Source: a virus. From it: a stretch of 53,337 nt of DNA. Location: the IMG/VR virus record IMGVR_UViG_3300031999_000027, positions 1 through 53,337 of that record, one strand, 5' to 3'. Shown here one piece after another: positions 21,370 through 30,468 of the stretch (within the stretch, counting starts at the first letter, position 1; each line of letters begins with the position of its first letter). Below the pieces are notes generated by a model. It was not told the DNA's origin. It made no database searches and was given only the letters and a program-made list of their open reading frames with translations. The translations under genes were made by a program, and so were the position numbers.

Positions 21370-22136
21370 CCGGACATTCCAGACCTCTCTTATCCCAACT
21401 AGTATTTGAGAGAGCCAAGGACATCCTAGATGGTTATGATTGTGAGTTTACGTTCGCATACGATAGAGACCCGGAATCCCCCCATGATGAGTTGATTGAG
21501 ATAGTTAAGTTGCTATTCGATATTAAAGAGGTTGTGATAAGCAAACATCACACCAAGCGAGGAGAGTTACTCAATGATGCGTTTATGAAGAGTTCAGGGG
21601 AGTATTACATATTTTTGGAGAACGATTGGTACTGGGTAGAGGATAGGATCGAAGATGCCATACGGGCATTAGATGAAGTAGACTTCGTTCGGATGGTGCG
21701 CACTCCGTTCAAGAACTTTACCACAATTAAGAATGGTTTCTGCATATTAGCTCCAGAGACAGGTTATGCGTATAACTTTAACCCTAGTGTTAGGAAAGAT
21801 GTATTCCTTATAGGAATATTCAGAGAGGATTTGAACAGCGATCAACTAGAGAGTCTTACATCGACGTTATTCAACGCTATGGGTAAAACAGCTGCAGTAC
21901 TCGATACTGATAGTTTATCCCACATAGGATTTGTCAATAGCAATGGGGTGTTGAGAGAGCAACATTTCATTCGGGAGGGGATTAAGCCTTCACTTATCGA
22001 AGTAGTGAAGTGGTTTGAGTCAATCTCAAAAGATCGGTCGCATATTGATCTTTTCGTAGAGCATCTCCAAACAGAGGTCAGAGGAGCAGACAAAGGAGTG
22101 GAGTTAGATGAAACTTTCAGCAGTAATATCCTATAG
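21345..22136 (+). CDS. Glycosyltransferase, GT-A-like, 263 aa
   Basis: N-terminal Rossmann-like start (RLSVCLTGHSRPLLSQLV), then a stretch with spaced strands and the acidic motif YYIFLENDWYWVEDRI around residues 87-102, resembling the DxD region of GT-A enzymes. Further hydrophobic/aromatic segments and the pattern NFNPSVRKDVFLIG are like those of phage-encoded glycosyltransferases placed near tail genes. It overlaps both neighbours (25 and 29 nt). The likely substrate is a virion or host-surface protein; this is inferred from location only. Confidence 0.6.
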   Translation: MARLSVCLTGHSRPLLSQLVFERAKDILDGYDCEFTFAYDRDPESPHDELIEIVKLLFDIKEVVISKHHTKRGELLNDAFMKSSGEYYIFLENDWYWVEDRIEDAIRALDEVDFVRMVRTPFKNFTTIKNGFCILAPETGYAYNFNPSVRKDVFLIGIFREDLNSDQLESLTSTLFNAMGKTAAVLDTDSLSHIGFVNSNGVLREQHFIREGIKPSLIEVVKWFESISKDRSHIDLFVEHLQTEVRGADKGVELDETFSSNIL

Positions 22137-22947
22137 AGACTGCATTAGAACAGGCTATCCGTTCTTAGAATCCATCTTAAGTGTACTGCCGATTGTGGAC
22201 GAGTACCTGATAAACGACGGTGGGTCGATTGATGGAACTCTTGAAGCAACGAAACGATTAGTTGAGATGTATCCTGATAAGATTATATTATTTCAGATTA
22301 AAGATTATCCCTCAGACCATTGGCAGTGTGTCTCCGAACAATACAATAAATTACTTAACGATGCAACTGGAGACTGGATATTCATGGGAAATGCCGATGA
22401 GTTGATGCATGAAGATGACGCGAGAAAGTTTAGGGCAAAGCTAGAAGCATCACCGATTGATATCTTGGTCTACAGACACCTTCGGCGGGAAGTCTCTAAC
22501 TGGTGGAGCGAGATGGGTTCTTATGATTATTACCCTGCAAGAACTGTTCGTAATATAGAAGGGGTTTTTCAGAGTTGGGCAAGTCACGGAGGAGACGAGT
22601 TCTTGGTGCCTGAGTGGAGGTGGTTAAGAGAACCCCCTGAGTGCCAAACATTGGATGGATATATGATGTGGCATTACTACATGATGTTCCCCGAAAACAT
22701 CTTTGAGAAAAGGAAACATGATTCCGAAGAGGTAGCCACAGGAGATAAGGAAAGAATGATCCAGTACGAATGGTGGAAGGAGAACAAAGACAAGATAAAG
22801 CCGCCCGAGTGGTATGGGAAGAAAACTGTTCCGGACCAACCTAGGTCTATGCAGGGATTAGTAGGAGCCTTGAGATATTATGTTAGAGAAGAAATGTTTG
22901 ATAGAAAGTGGATACAGGAAATTTATGAAGGCACAGTATCCCAGTGA
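22108..22947 (+). CDS. Family 2-like glycosyltransferase, 279 aa
   Basis: GT2 hallmarks are present: LSAVISYRDC at the N-terminus, INDGGSIDGTLEATKRL (the NDGSxDGT motif) and WIFMGNADELMHEDD (the acidic metal-binding motif) around residues 90-105. The C-terminal half has RHLRREVSNWW and WASHGGDEF. It should transfer a sugar from a nucleotide donor. It is the last plus-strand gene of the block and its final 25 bases overlap the end of the convergent His-repeat gene, leaving no space for a terminator. Confidence 0.75.
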   Translation: MKLSAVISYRDCIRTGYPFLESILSVLPIVDEYLINDGGSIDGTLEATKRLVEMYPDKIILFQIKDYPSDHWQCVSEQYNKLLNDATGDWIFMGNADELMHEDDARKFRAKLEASPIDILVYRHLRREVSNWWSEMGSYDYYPARTVRNIEGVFQSWASHGGDEFLVPEWRWLREPPECQTLDGYMMWHYYMMFPENIFEKRKHDSEEVATGDKERMIQYEWWKENKDKIKPPEWYGKKTVPDQPRSMQGLVGALRYYVREEMFDRKWIQEIYEGTVSQ

Positions 22948-24269
22948 GCCACATCATCGTGAGCTATATCTGTATGGTAGTTGGTGTGGGTGTCTACATG
23001 TGCAGTATTTGAATGTGGTGTGTTAACATGCGGAACATTCCCGTGGGAGTTTGAATGATTATTCACATGCGGTGTATTAACATAGCTATTGTAATGTGGA
23101 GTGTTTTCATGCGGAATGTTAGTGTGGCTGTCGCTATGCGGTGTATCCTCATGCACATCTCCGTGTGTATTAGTATGGGTATCTACATGAGCTGTGTCGC
23201 TGTGGACATCTGAGTGAGTGTTCACATGATCGTTCACATGGGCTGTATTGGTGTGGGTATTAGTATGAGGAGTATTATAGTGAGGAGCGTTGCTGTGACT
23301 GTCATTGTGTGCAAGGTCATCATGGACATCTGAATGAGTATCAGCATGGGCACTATCTGAGTGAGTATTGGAATGAGTGTTACTGTGTGGTATATTTTGA
23401 TGTTCCTCAAGCTGGCGGTCAGTATGCGGAACATCTGAGTGAGTATCCGAATGAGAGTTACTATGAGGGGTGTTCGAGTGAGTATTTGAGTGATCATTTA
23501 CATGAGCCACATTGCTATGAGTATCACTATGCGATGTATCACTATGAGAAACATCACTATGGCTATCAGCGTGTGCCGTATCGTCATGAACATCGGTGTG
23601 AAGATTTGTATGAGTGTTGGTATGAGGAGTATTTGCGTGAGGAACGTCTCCGTGAGTGTTTGAATGGTCATTTATGTGCACATTGTCGTAATGGGCATCC
23701 GCATGGGCTGTATCAGTATGAGAGTCACTGTGACTATCATAGTGTGCGGTGTCCTCGTGAACGTCACCATGAGTGTTTGTATGAGTATCTACATGGGGCA
23801 CATTTGAATGGGGGGTATTGACATGAGGAACATTACTGTGGGTATTTAAGTGAACAACATTCGCATGTTCCCCCTCCCTTAATAGCCTCCAAGAGCGAAT
23901 ATCTCCAGTAGATTGATACCTAACGGGAGACGCTTCAGGATGATCAGTTTGTACGGTGTAAATAGACTTCGCGGCAACCGAAGTTCGAATCCGTGGAACT
24001 CCACCTACACCAGTAGCCCCATCTGCTGTTGCTACTATAGTGATTGGAACATACGGTGTATCTAAATGTGCCTTATCTACGTGAACATCGGCGTGCGAAT
24101 CAACGTGGGTATCGGTATGTGAATCCCAATGCTCAGGAGACAGATCCACATCTGTATGATTCTGATGAGGAACATTACTGTGAGTATTCGTATGGGTATT
24201 CATATGGGTATTTTCATGCACGATGTTGACGTGCCCAGCGAGGCGGAGCCCATCATACTGATTCGGCAT
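22923..24269 (-). CDS. His-rich repeat virion protein, 448 aa
   Basis: About 80 of 448 residues are histidine. Residues 13-70 and 135-446 are tandem H-x-[DN]-x-H and H-x-[DN]-x-x-H units, such as THSNVPHVNTPHSNVPHVD. They surround a non-repetitive middle domain (72-133, containing VPITIVATADGATGVGGVPR and IRSWRLLREGEH). The regular spacing of His and Asp/Asn would allow many metal ions to be bound along a rod, as HxH motifs do in T4-type fibre tips. ATG overlaps the preceding tail gene stop (TAATG). It is the last gene of the late operon, so a distal tail fibre or tip protein is likely. Function is inferred; no family name is known to me. Confidence 0.75.
   Translation of the reverse strand: MPNQYDGLRLAGHVNIVHENTHMNTHTNTHSNVPHQNHTDVDLSPEHWDSHTDTHVDSHADVHVDKAHLDTPYVPITIVATADGATGVGGVPRIRTSVAAKSIYTVQTDHPEASPVRYQSTGDIRSWRLLREGEHANVVHLNTHSNVPHVNTPHSNVPHVDTHTNTHGDVHEDTAHYDSHSDSHTDTAHADAHYDNVHINDHSNTHGDVPHANTPHTNTHTNLHTDVHDDTAHADSHSDVSHSDTSHSDTHSNVAHVNDHSNTHSNTPHSNSHSDTHSDVPHTDRQLEEHQNIPHSNTHSNTHSDSAHADTHSDVHDDLAHNDSHSNAPHYNTPHTNTHTNTAHVNDHVNTHSDVHSDTAHVDTHTNTHGDVHEDTPHSDSHTNIPHENTPHYNSYVNTPHVNNHSNSHGNVPHVNTPHSNTAHVDTHTNYHTDIAHDDVAHWDTVPS
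22932..23867 (-). repeat. His-codon tandem repeat region of the fibre gene
   Basis: The DNA coding residues 135-446 is a degenerate tandem array with 12- and 15-base units, each beginning with a His codon. Reading the opposite strand gives long open frames because the repeats exclude stop codons there. The array is coding sequence, not CRISPR; units are not identical and no constant repeat/unique spacer alternation exists. Confidence 0.7.
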
Positions 24270-27223
24270 TAAAGATCAGTCCTAAACCACAGTTCGCCGG
24301 TCCGCGGAGTACTTGGATCGCCTGTTTTAAGAGGAAGTATTAGGTGAGCATCCACGTCACTTAAATCTAACGTCGCGAACACATCGATATCACCATCTCC
24401 TCGGAATTTCAACGAGTACCCACCTGATTCTAATGTAATATCCTGAGTCCCCAGAACGGTCATTATTTTGAGTGTACCTCTGCCACCTTCCTCAGTACCA
24501 TCGATCCATCCTATAGGGGTACCATCGGCTTTCTGAATCCCATATTGACCTATCCCCTTTACAGTCACTCCATTAGAGTCTAATATGACATTCCCCCCTC
24601 CGGCAGTAGCTTTGCCCGTAGCTGCATCCAAGGAGAACTGCAACGTTCCTGTTCCCGCAGCTCCAGAATACCCCTTGATCCCAGCTTCGTTGATCATTAT
24701 ATGCCCATCAGCAACGTAAGCCTCCCCTGTTGTCGGATCGAGTTTAAATGTGATCGTTGATGCGTCTTTCATCCCCACAATCCCTAGAGTGTCCGACATG
24801 ATGATTTTCGGATAACCAACCGATGTCTGGATCAAATGACCAGTGATCGTCATCGTAGCCTCAAGATGATCCACAATGATCGACTTAACTGTAATGACCC
24901 CTCCTGATATCGTCGGGAGATAACTATCAAACATTAATATCGTCGGGGGTTTGGAACTATCGGTCTCAACCTTCACTATCGCAATCATTCCAAGACCAGG
25001 TCCTGTTGCTGCAGCATGATCAGTGGTTTGACGTAAAGTTGTGGATGCATCCCAGTAACAGTACCAAACCCCTGCAGCTAAAGTGATCCTTGACGCATAG
25101 AGTAACGCGTCGATTGTCTTAGAACTTCCATCGGAGAATGTCACCTTGGCATTATCAGTGATCGCCCCACCCTTTCCCCAGTAGAACTTATTATTCGACG
25201 GAGTCGCAGAATCGTAAGTAACATACAAGTCCGACGTCCAGGGTCTTAACTCAACATTCAGATCAATCGCCGAGAGTTTTAATGGAGTAGCAACGACCGA
25301 ACTCGTAGCGGCCGATATGTTCTTCGACGTATCAAAGGCCTTCACCCAGAAATACTGTGGAACGTAATCGGATGTTGTCTCTACTACCCAGGCGAAGAAG
25401 TTAGTATTAATCACCGCTATCGGATCTGCAGGGATGCTGTTCGTTGTGTTCCGATAAACTAAGTATCCAGCTAAGTCAGCTTCTGTGTTCACCGTCCATC
25501 GGACAATCACCCCCCCAGGGATTCCAGTAGCTCCTAATCCAGTGGGCACTCCCGGAGGGGTCGTGTCTGTTGCTGCTAATTTATCGACAATCGTCGTCCA
25601 TGGGGAGTACTTATTAAGTTTGGATATCGCCACTGCTTGGAATTTATAAACCAATCCCGGCATACATCTAGGGATCACAAAATAGATATCCGTCCCTGAC
25701 CCCGGATCATCCATAAACAACGTCGTCCAATTCGTTGTGCCGTCGATTCTGACTCTCAACGCATACTGAGTAGCCCCAGTGACTCTAGCTATCTTAACAT
25801 CAAACGTGATCGACACTGTACCATCTGCGGCAATGGCCGATGTTGTTGTAATATCTGACGCGTCGAATCCCGCTGGAGCGGCCAAAGTCGTTCCATAAAG
25901 TTGACCTTCTCCCAAGGTTGTTCCCTTACCTTGGAAGGTTTCAATAGTTAACGAATTAACCCCATCACAGGTGATCTTCGCTAAGAGACCTTTCACGTTC
26001 CCTACGCAGTCACTATACAACTGAGAATAGGTCAGTGCCGCGACCGGCCATAACCAATAAACATACGTGGTTCCCACAGATACAGTGATCGTCTGCTGAG
26101 GAGTCAGATCGATCACTAATGTATCTCCATCAGCGAAGTTGATATTCCCATCCGCCGGTGGGGTAGCCCCGTTGACATTCACTGTGTAGACCGGATCGAT
26201 TACATCTACACTGAACACTATATCGGAATTCCAACCTTGAGAGCCCTTAGGGATCGCTGACGTTATATAAATGCCAAACTCCTCATACTTCGTCAGATCG
26301 ATCACTCTGTCTTCCAACGTCTTATTTGGTGCGTTGATTGATATAAACACCTGATCGAGTCTTCGGACTATCCTCGTGATCCTCTCCGTGGTTCCAGTTA
26401 ATCCTAACGCAGGAACAGTTAACGCTACAGTATCCCCTAGAGATATCACTCCAGAGTCATTCAACGATACTTCTAACTGACTGGGACCGTCTTCGACGTT
26501 CATCTCATTATAATATTTAAGAGCTAACAAATTTAACGTCGTGACATCTGCGGCTTTCTTCTCGGTAAATGATCTTATCTTAGTTCCTAATCCATCATTA
26601 TAGAACCCCTCTAAATACGCCCCAGCTGCGTTTTGTCCTCTAACGTAAACTATATTGACCTTTCCTACTCTATTTTTCATCCTTGACGTCTCTATATCCT
26701 GAATGATCGTGAGAGCTCCTTTATAAGAACCTCTCAGGCCGACGACAAATGTATTCGTCGCTTCAACATAATAATAGTCTGTGTTCGCAATATCCGCTAG
26801 GAACTTTCCAGCATCAAAACATGACGCTCTAGCGAAACGTACAGAAATAACCGGATCAGTCGGCGCAGTCCATGAGACCACAACCCCTGCGGCGAGTCCG
26901 ATGGCAGTCAATATCGTCGACGCAGCGGTCGCCACGTAATTCTCCGTGATCCCCTTGAACGCCATCTTGTAATACACGCTAGGAATGATGCTCGTTTCTA
27001 GAACATCTGCAGCGTGATTCGCTCCGGTGCAGGTTCCGGAGAATAGCAAAGTTGATCCTCCGGTAGTCCACCTCAATGTCGCAGGGCAGTCACTGTTGAC
27101 AATCGTTCGATTCCCTGACGTATTCGGGAGAAATATCTTGCATATCTCCGTACCATTGAGGTTCTCATCTGACTCAGATAACCAACCAGTGGATCCCCCG
27201 ACGATAGACTCATATCCCGTCAT
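24269..27223 (-). CDS. Tail tip/central fibre protein with FN3 domains, 984 aa
   Basis: The first 310 residues have a baseplate-hub type pattern, including DIETSRMKNRVGKVNIVYVR with LGDTVALTV and ERITRIVRRLD, as in tail proteins of siphoviruses. Residues 310-440 carry a beta-rich insertion, residues 446-548 and 555-647 two fibronectin type III domains (GVPTGLGATGIPGGVIVRW; YFWVKAFDTSKN), and the C-terminus (660-984) is beta-rich, ending ILPLKTGDPSTPRTGELWFR. It would form the distal tail tip that contacts the host. It follows the tape measure and Dit-like genes, the canonical order. Confidence 0.8.
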   Translation of the reverse strand: MTGYESIVGGSTGWLSESDENLNGTEICKIFLPNTSGNRTIVNSDCPATLRWTTGGSTLLFSGTCTGANHAADVLETSIIPSVYYKMAFKGITENYVATAASTILTAIGLAAGVVVSWTAPTDPVISVRFARASCFDAGKFLADIANTDYYYVEATNTFVVGLRGSYKGALTIIQDIETSRMKNRVGKVNIVYVRGQNAAGAYLEGFYNDGLGTKIRSFTEKKAADVTTLNLLALKYYNEMNVEDGPSQLEVSLNDSGVISLGDTVALTVPALGLTGTTERITRIVRRLDQVFISINAPNKTLEDRVIDLTKYEEFGIYITSAIPKGSQGWNSDIVFSVDVIDPVYTVNVNGATPPADGNINFADGDTLVIDLTPQQTITVSVGTTYVYWLWPVAALTYSQLYSDCVGNVKGLLAKITCDGVNSLTIETFQGKGTTLGEGQLYGTTLAAPAGFDASDITTTSAIAADGTVSITFDVKIARVTGATQYALRVRIDGTTNWTTLFMDDPGSGTDIYFVIPRCMPGLVYKFQAVAISKLNKYSPWTTIVDKLAATDTTPPGVPTGLGATGIPGGVIVRWTVNTEADLAGYLVYRNTTNSIPADPIAVINTNFFAWVVETTSDYVPQYFWVKAFDTSKNISAATSSVVATPLKLSAIDLNVELRPWTSDLYVTYDSATPSNNKFYWGKGGAITDNAKVTFSDGSSKTIDALLYASRITLAAGVWYCYWDASTTLRQTTDHAAATGPGLGMIAIVKVETDSSKPPTILMFDSYLPTISGGVITVKSIIVDHLEATMTITGHLIQTSVGYPKIIMSDTLGIVGMKDASTITFKLDPTTGEAYVADGHIMINEAGIKGYSGAAGTGTLQFSLDAATGKATAGGGNVILDSNGVTVKGIGQYGIQKADGTPIGWIDGTEEGGRGTLKIMTVLGTQDITLESGGYSLKFRGDGDIDVFATLDLSDVDAHLILPLKTGDPSTPRTGELWFRTDL

Positions 27224-27234
27224 GGTTGATCATC

Positions 27235-27633
27235 CTACAGTGATATGATCTGCGATCCTTCCCAGAACTCCGCAGTGTAGAAGAACGCAGTCATTACTCC
27301 TGGGCGTTCCTCAAAACTGATCCCTGCGAATACATACGTTCGTCCGCTGTAGAGTCTCCCAGTAGCGGTAATAGTGACCGTCTTATATACTGCTGCATCA
27401 AGAGGGGTCAAATAAGTAGTCGTTAATGTATCCTTAGACGACGCAGGCATTGTCGAGATGATTCCCTCTATCTGTAGAACGTTCGCCTTCCTTCCAAACG
27501 CTAGAAGTAACGGTAACGCTCCAGGGAATCTCGTCTGTTTAACATCCGCTTGTAACTTATGAACAATCCTCGAGGGAAACCTCGGTAACGTGATCGCTCC
27601 TGCTGTTGGGGTTATAACAAAATTCAAATCCAT
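27235..27633 (-). CDS. Distal tail (Dit-like) protein, 132 aa
   Basis: A small beta-rich protein between tape measure and the central fibre gene, the usual position of a distal tail protein. Strands such as RIVHKLQADVKQTRFPG, ANVLQIEGIIST, TVTITATGRLYSGRTYVFAGISFEE match the belt-domain pattern of Dit/LysM-like tail adaptors. The start overlaps the tape measure stop. The assignment is mostly by synteny. Confidence 0.65.
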   Translation of the reverse strand: MDLNFVITPTAGAITLPRFPSRIVHKLQADVKQTRFPGALPLLLAFGRKANVLQIEGIISTMPASSKDTLTTTYLTPLDAAVYKTVTITATGRLYSGRTYVFAGISFEERPGVMTAFFYTAEFWEGSQIISL

Positions 27634-30245
27634 TTACCCCCCATAGTTTTGGTGAACGTTACAATCGATGAACCCTTCGACGCGGCATCTGCTATCTTCT
27701 GCAAATCTACATCTCCGGAGATATTACCAATCTCAAAGTTCATATACTGTGTCTGATTAACCTGTGGAGTACGATATGCCATCCCTGTATTATCGGTCGG
27801 AGCGGGTGTCGGAACTGGTGTAGGGTTCGCGGGGGTTGTCCAACCAAACGCCTGCCCTAGCCATGAGTTCTTTATCCAGTCAATGATTCCTTGAACAAAC
27901 CCTGTTAAGGCATCTCTGATTCCCCCGAAGTTAGTAACCAACAAGACAATCGCTGCGATCAACAACCCAATAGCTATGACCGGCCAACCAATTGCGGCTA
28001 CCACAGATGCAATCACAGGGATCAGTGTCGTGGTAATGAACCCAACGATAGTACCAATCAAAGGACCCAACCCAAGAATTTGCATAATAAGCCCAGAGAT
28101 TATAGAAATGATAGGAGCAAAGAGTACAAAGATCCCTGCGAGAAATCCCAACGCGGGCATTAGAGGTGTAAGGGCCTTCAGAACATTCAATATTATAGGT
28201 GCGAACAACGCCAGAGTGTTAATCAAAGAAACCAAGAACGCCCCTATAGGACCTCTTAATGCCTCAGCGATGGCATTGATTATGATAATCAAACCAGGCC
28301 CTGCTTGAATAGCAATCGCCATCATAGCGAGAGTTATATTCCCTAACGCCACTTGAACATTTAATGCTTCCTTAGGGAAGTCAGTAAGAACCTGCAGGTT
28401 CTCCGCAGTTCTCGCCGGAGTAGTTCCCCCACCGTATCCAGCCTGTTGTAACCCTATAGCCTCAGCAACAGAGGAAATCGTTTCCTCCCATTGTGCCATA
28501 GTATCAATGAGAGTCTTCAACGTCGAAGTCGCAATATTCCATATTATCCTATTTAGCTGCATCATCCTATACGCTAGGAAGAACAGCCCTCTACCCATAG
28601 CCCCTCCAGCAGATCCAGCCGCTCCTTCTCCAGCTGGACCTCCTACCCCACCCTGTGCTTCAGCTGCTTCAGCACCTTCGCTTAACCCAGTGACATCTCC
28701 AGTTCTCTCAGCGTATTCTTCCTCCGTCTCCGGGCGTTGCCTACCATACACAGGTTCTCTTACTGTTCTCTTTTTGCCGTTCTCTTGTTTTTCAACCTCT
28801 TTAAACCCAAGTATATCTCTGATATACTGTCTAGGAACCTCTGTCAGTGGAGGTTCTTGCTCCCTCTTGAACAACTCAGCTATTCGACTTCTGAAACTCT
28901 GCTTAATCAGTCCCATAACTCCAACTTCTCTTGGAACCTCTCCAGGCATCCCTTCCGCTCCAGGGGGCACCTTACTAACCTCAGCCATAGATTCAACATA
29001 AGCTCCCTCGAAGGCTGAGTTGATTAAATCGAATGTCTCCTTGGCACCGAGACCTCCAGCGGTCCATCGTTGCTCACCATGTCTCTTTCCCTCCGCTGTC
29101 TCCCATATGTCCTCCGACCTAAGTGTGGGTGGGATAGCAGCCATTAACCTTTCAGTAATCCCCTTTCTAGCTTCCTCAGGAATTGTCTCCTTTGTAAGCT
29201 GTTCCATCTGTTTCATTAACTCAGGGATCTGTTCCTCTGGAGGTATTACCTCCCGAGTAGCCGCCATCCACATCCTTGGCGCAGGTCCCTCACGCAGTTC
29301 ATTGTACGCATCAAAGCTCTTTTTCATACTGTCTTTATAATACTTCTGAAGATCCGTTTTACTAAGCATCGCCTTAGGCATAAGTGCCTCTCTTGGAGGA
29401 ATCTTTACAGGACCTTTCTTAGTTAATACCTCCCCTTGTATAGCTTCGACTAAATTCTGCTCCTTCTCAGTGTCCTCAATGATTGATTGTATCAAAGTCG
29501 GAAGGGCCGTGATCATCGAATCCACTAATTCTCTCTTACCCTTGGATTTCATCATCATATTCAATGATGCTATCAATTGTTGCTGAACGGCTTTGCTTTT
29601 CCTAGACGAAGGCCTAAGTGTCCTTTCTGTTGCCTCAATTAGAGTGAACCCCTCACCTTCTTCGTCCTCCTCTTCCTCTCCTGAAGGTACAGCTCCTGTC
29701 GCAGCGGCAGCAATCCCAGATTTGATCCTCGCTGCGTCGGCCTCCGCTTCCTTCGCGACTCGTTTCTCTTCCTCTACCGCGTCCTCCTCAGCTTCTTCAA
29801 ACTTAGCCTCTTTTAATTGTGCGAGAAGTTCCTCCTCAGTTAACACTGACTCCCCTGGTTGAAGATCCGTTCTAATATTAGTCTCTGGAATGCCTAACTT
29901 CATCCCTAGAGACCCAGGAATAAACTGCGTAGTCCTCGCAATAGTCGGCGCACCAGTGGGCCTTCTCCCAGAAGGCAACTCAACCCGTTTCTTAGGATTC
30001 CTAAACTCCTTAGGGGGTTGTTCTTTGCCAAAAACCTGCGTTACATTCGCGGCATCTTCCCTTGATAACGGTTGTCTGGTACTATAAACAGCCGCTGTTG
30101 CACTCTGAAGATCCTTTATTTGCTCCGTAGCTTGTTTCGCATCATCTGTGAGACTTTTGAGCTCCCTTTTGACTTCCTCTATAGCTCTAGTATCTCCCTT
30201 CTTTGCAGATACCTCAACCTCAAGTTTCTTCTCGGTTTCCGCCAA
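27624..30245 (-). CDS. Tape measure protein, 873 aa
   Basis: The N-terminal 500 residues are charged and helical with coiled-coil stretches. Residues about 530-560 are Gly/Ala-rich (AEAAEAQGGVGGPAGEGAAG). Residues 655-800 hold several long hydrophobic helices (for example GLIIIINAIAEALRGPIGAF, PVIASVVAAIGWPVIAIGLL), and the end is Pro-rich. This is the classic tail-length ruler layout. It sits just after the G/GT chaperone genes. The start is TTG 30245 inside the T-frame. By the usual correlation, the length suggests a moderately long flexible tail. Confidence 0.88.
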   Translation of the reverse strand: MAETEKKLEVEVSAKKGDTRAIEEVKRELKSLTDDAKQATEQIKDLQSATAAVYSTRQPLSREDAANVTQVFGKEQPPKEFRNPKKRVELPSGRRPTGAPTIARTTQFIPGSLGMKLGIPETNIRTDLQPGESVLTEEELLAQLKEAKFEEAEEDAVEEEKRVAKEAEADAARIKSGIAAAATGAVPSGEEEEDEEGEGFTLIEATERTLRPSSRKSKAVQQQLIASLNMMMKSKGKRELVDSMITALPTLIQSIIEDTEKEQNLVEAIQGEVLTKKGPVKIPPREALMPKAMLSKTDLQKYYKDSMKKSFDAYNELREGPAPRMWMAATREVIPPEEQIPELMKQMEQLTKETIPEEARKGITERLMAAIPPTLRSEDIWETAEGKRHGEQRWTAGGLGAKETFDLINSAFEGAYVESMAEVSKVPPGAEGMPGEVPREVGVMGLIKQSFRSRIAELFKREQEPPLTEVPRQYIRDILGFKEVEKQENGKKRTVREPVYGRQRPETEEEYAERTGDVTGLSEGAEAAEAQGGVGGPAGEGAAGSAGGAMGRGLFFLAYRMMQLNRIIWNIATSTLKTLIDTMAQWEETISSVAEAIGLQQAGYGGGTTPARTAENLQVLTDFPKEALNVQVALGNITLAMMAIAIQAGPGLIIIINAIAEALRGPIGAFLVSLINTLALFAPIILNVLKALTPLMPALGFLAGIFVLFAPIISIISGLIMQILGLGPLIGTIVGFITTTLIPVIASVVAAIGWPVIAIGLLIAAIVLLVTNFGGIRDALTGFVQGIIDWIKNSWLGQAFGWTTPANPTPVPTPAPTDNTGMAYRTPQVNQTQYMNFEIGNISGDVDLQKIADAASKGSSIVTFTKTMGGKWI

Positions 30246-30468
30246 GGGGGTCTAACATCTCCATTCGTTTGTACTTTCTTTCGATATCATCCTGGAGACT
30301 TCCTCTGTGTTCTGGATTCATCTGCTCTGATGCATCACTAAGGATCTTAGTATCCAGCATCAGATCCCATATCCCCGGTTCGATGTCATCCAATAGGTGT
30401 TCCTGCCGGAGAATCTGACTCGGCCTTTGGTTGACTGACAACGCTATTGCCCCCACCATCTTCCCCAA
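30220..30468 (-). CDS. Tail assembly chaperone T region, made by frameshift
   Basis: Frame +1 (equivalently -2) relative to the upstream chaperone gene, which it overlaps by 83 nt. Translated content IALSVNQRPSQILRQEHLLD and IWDLMLDTKIL matches the T-part of phage G/GT tail chaperones (RPSxIL). A slip at the G-run at 30454-30450 would join 145 residues of the upstream frame to 76 of this frame, a fusion of about 221 residues. The TTG at 30468 gives a formal independent start but has no good Shine-Dalgarno. Located between tail tube genes and tape measure, as expected. Confidence 0.65.
   Translation of the reverse strand: MGKMVGAIALSVNQRPSQILRQEHLLDDIEPGIWDLMLDTKILSDASEQMNPEHRGSLQDDIERKYKRMEMLDPLGGNREET

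Noticed and set aside
22950-23870. Tandem repetitive DNA that could suggest a CRISPR array
   Set aside because: The units are 12-15 bases, degenerate and in frame with a His-rich protein; there are no constant repeats with unique spacers and no cas1/cas2 genes.
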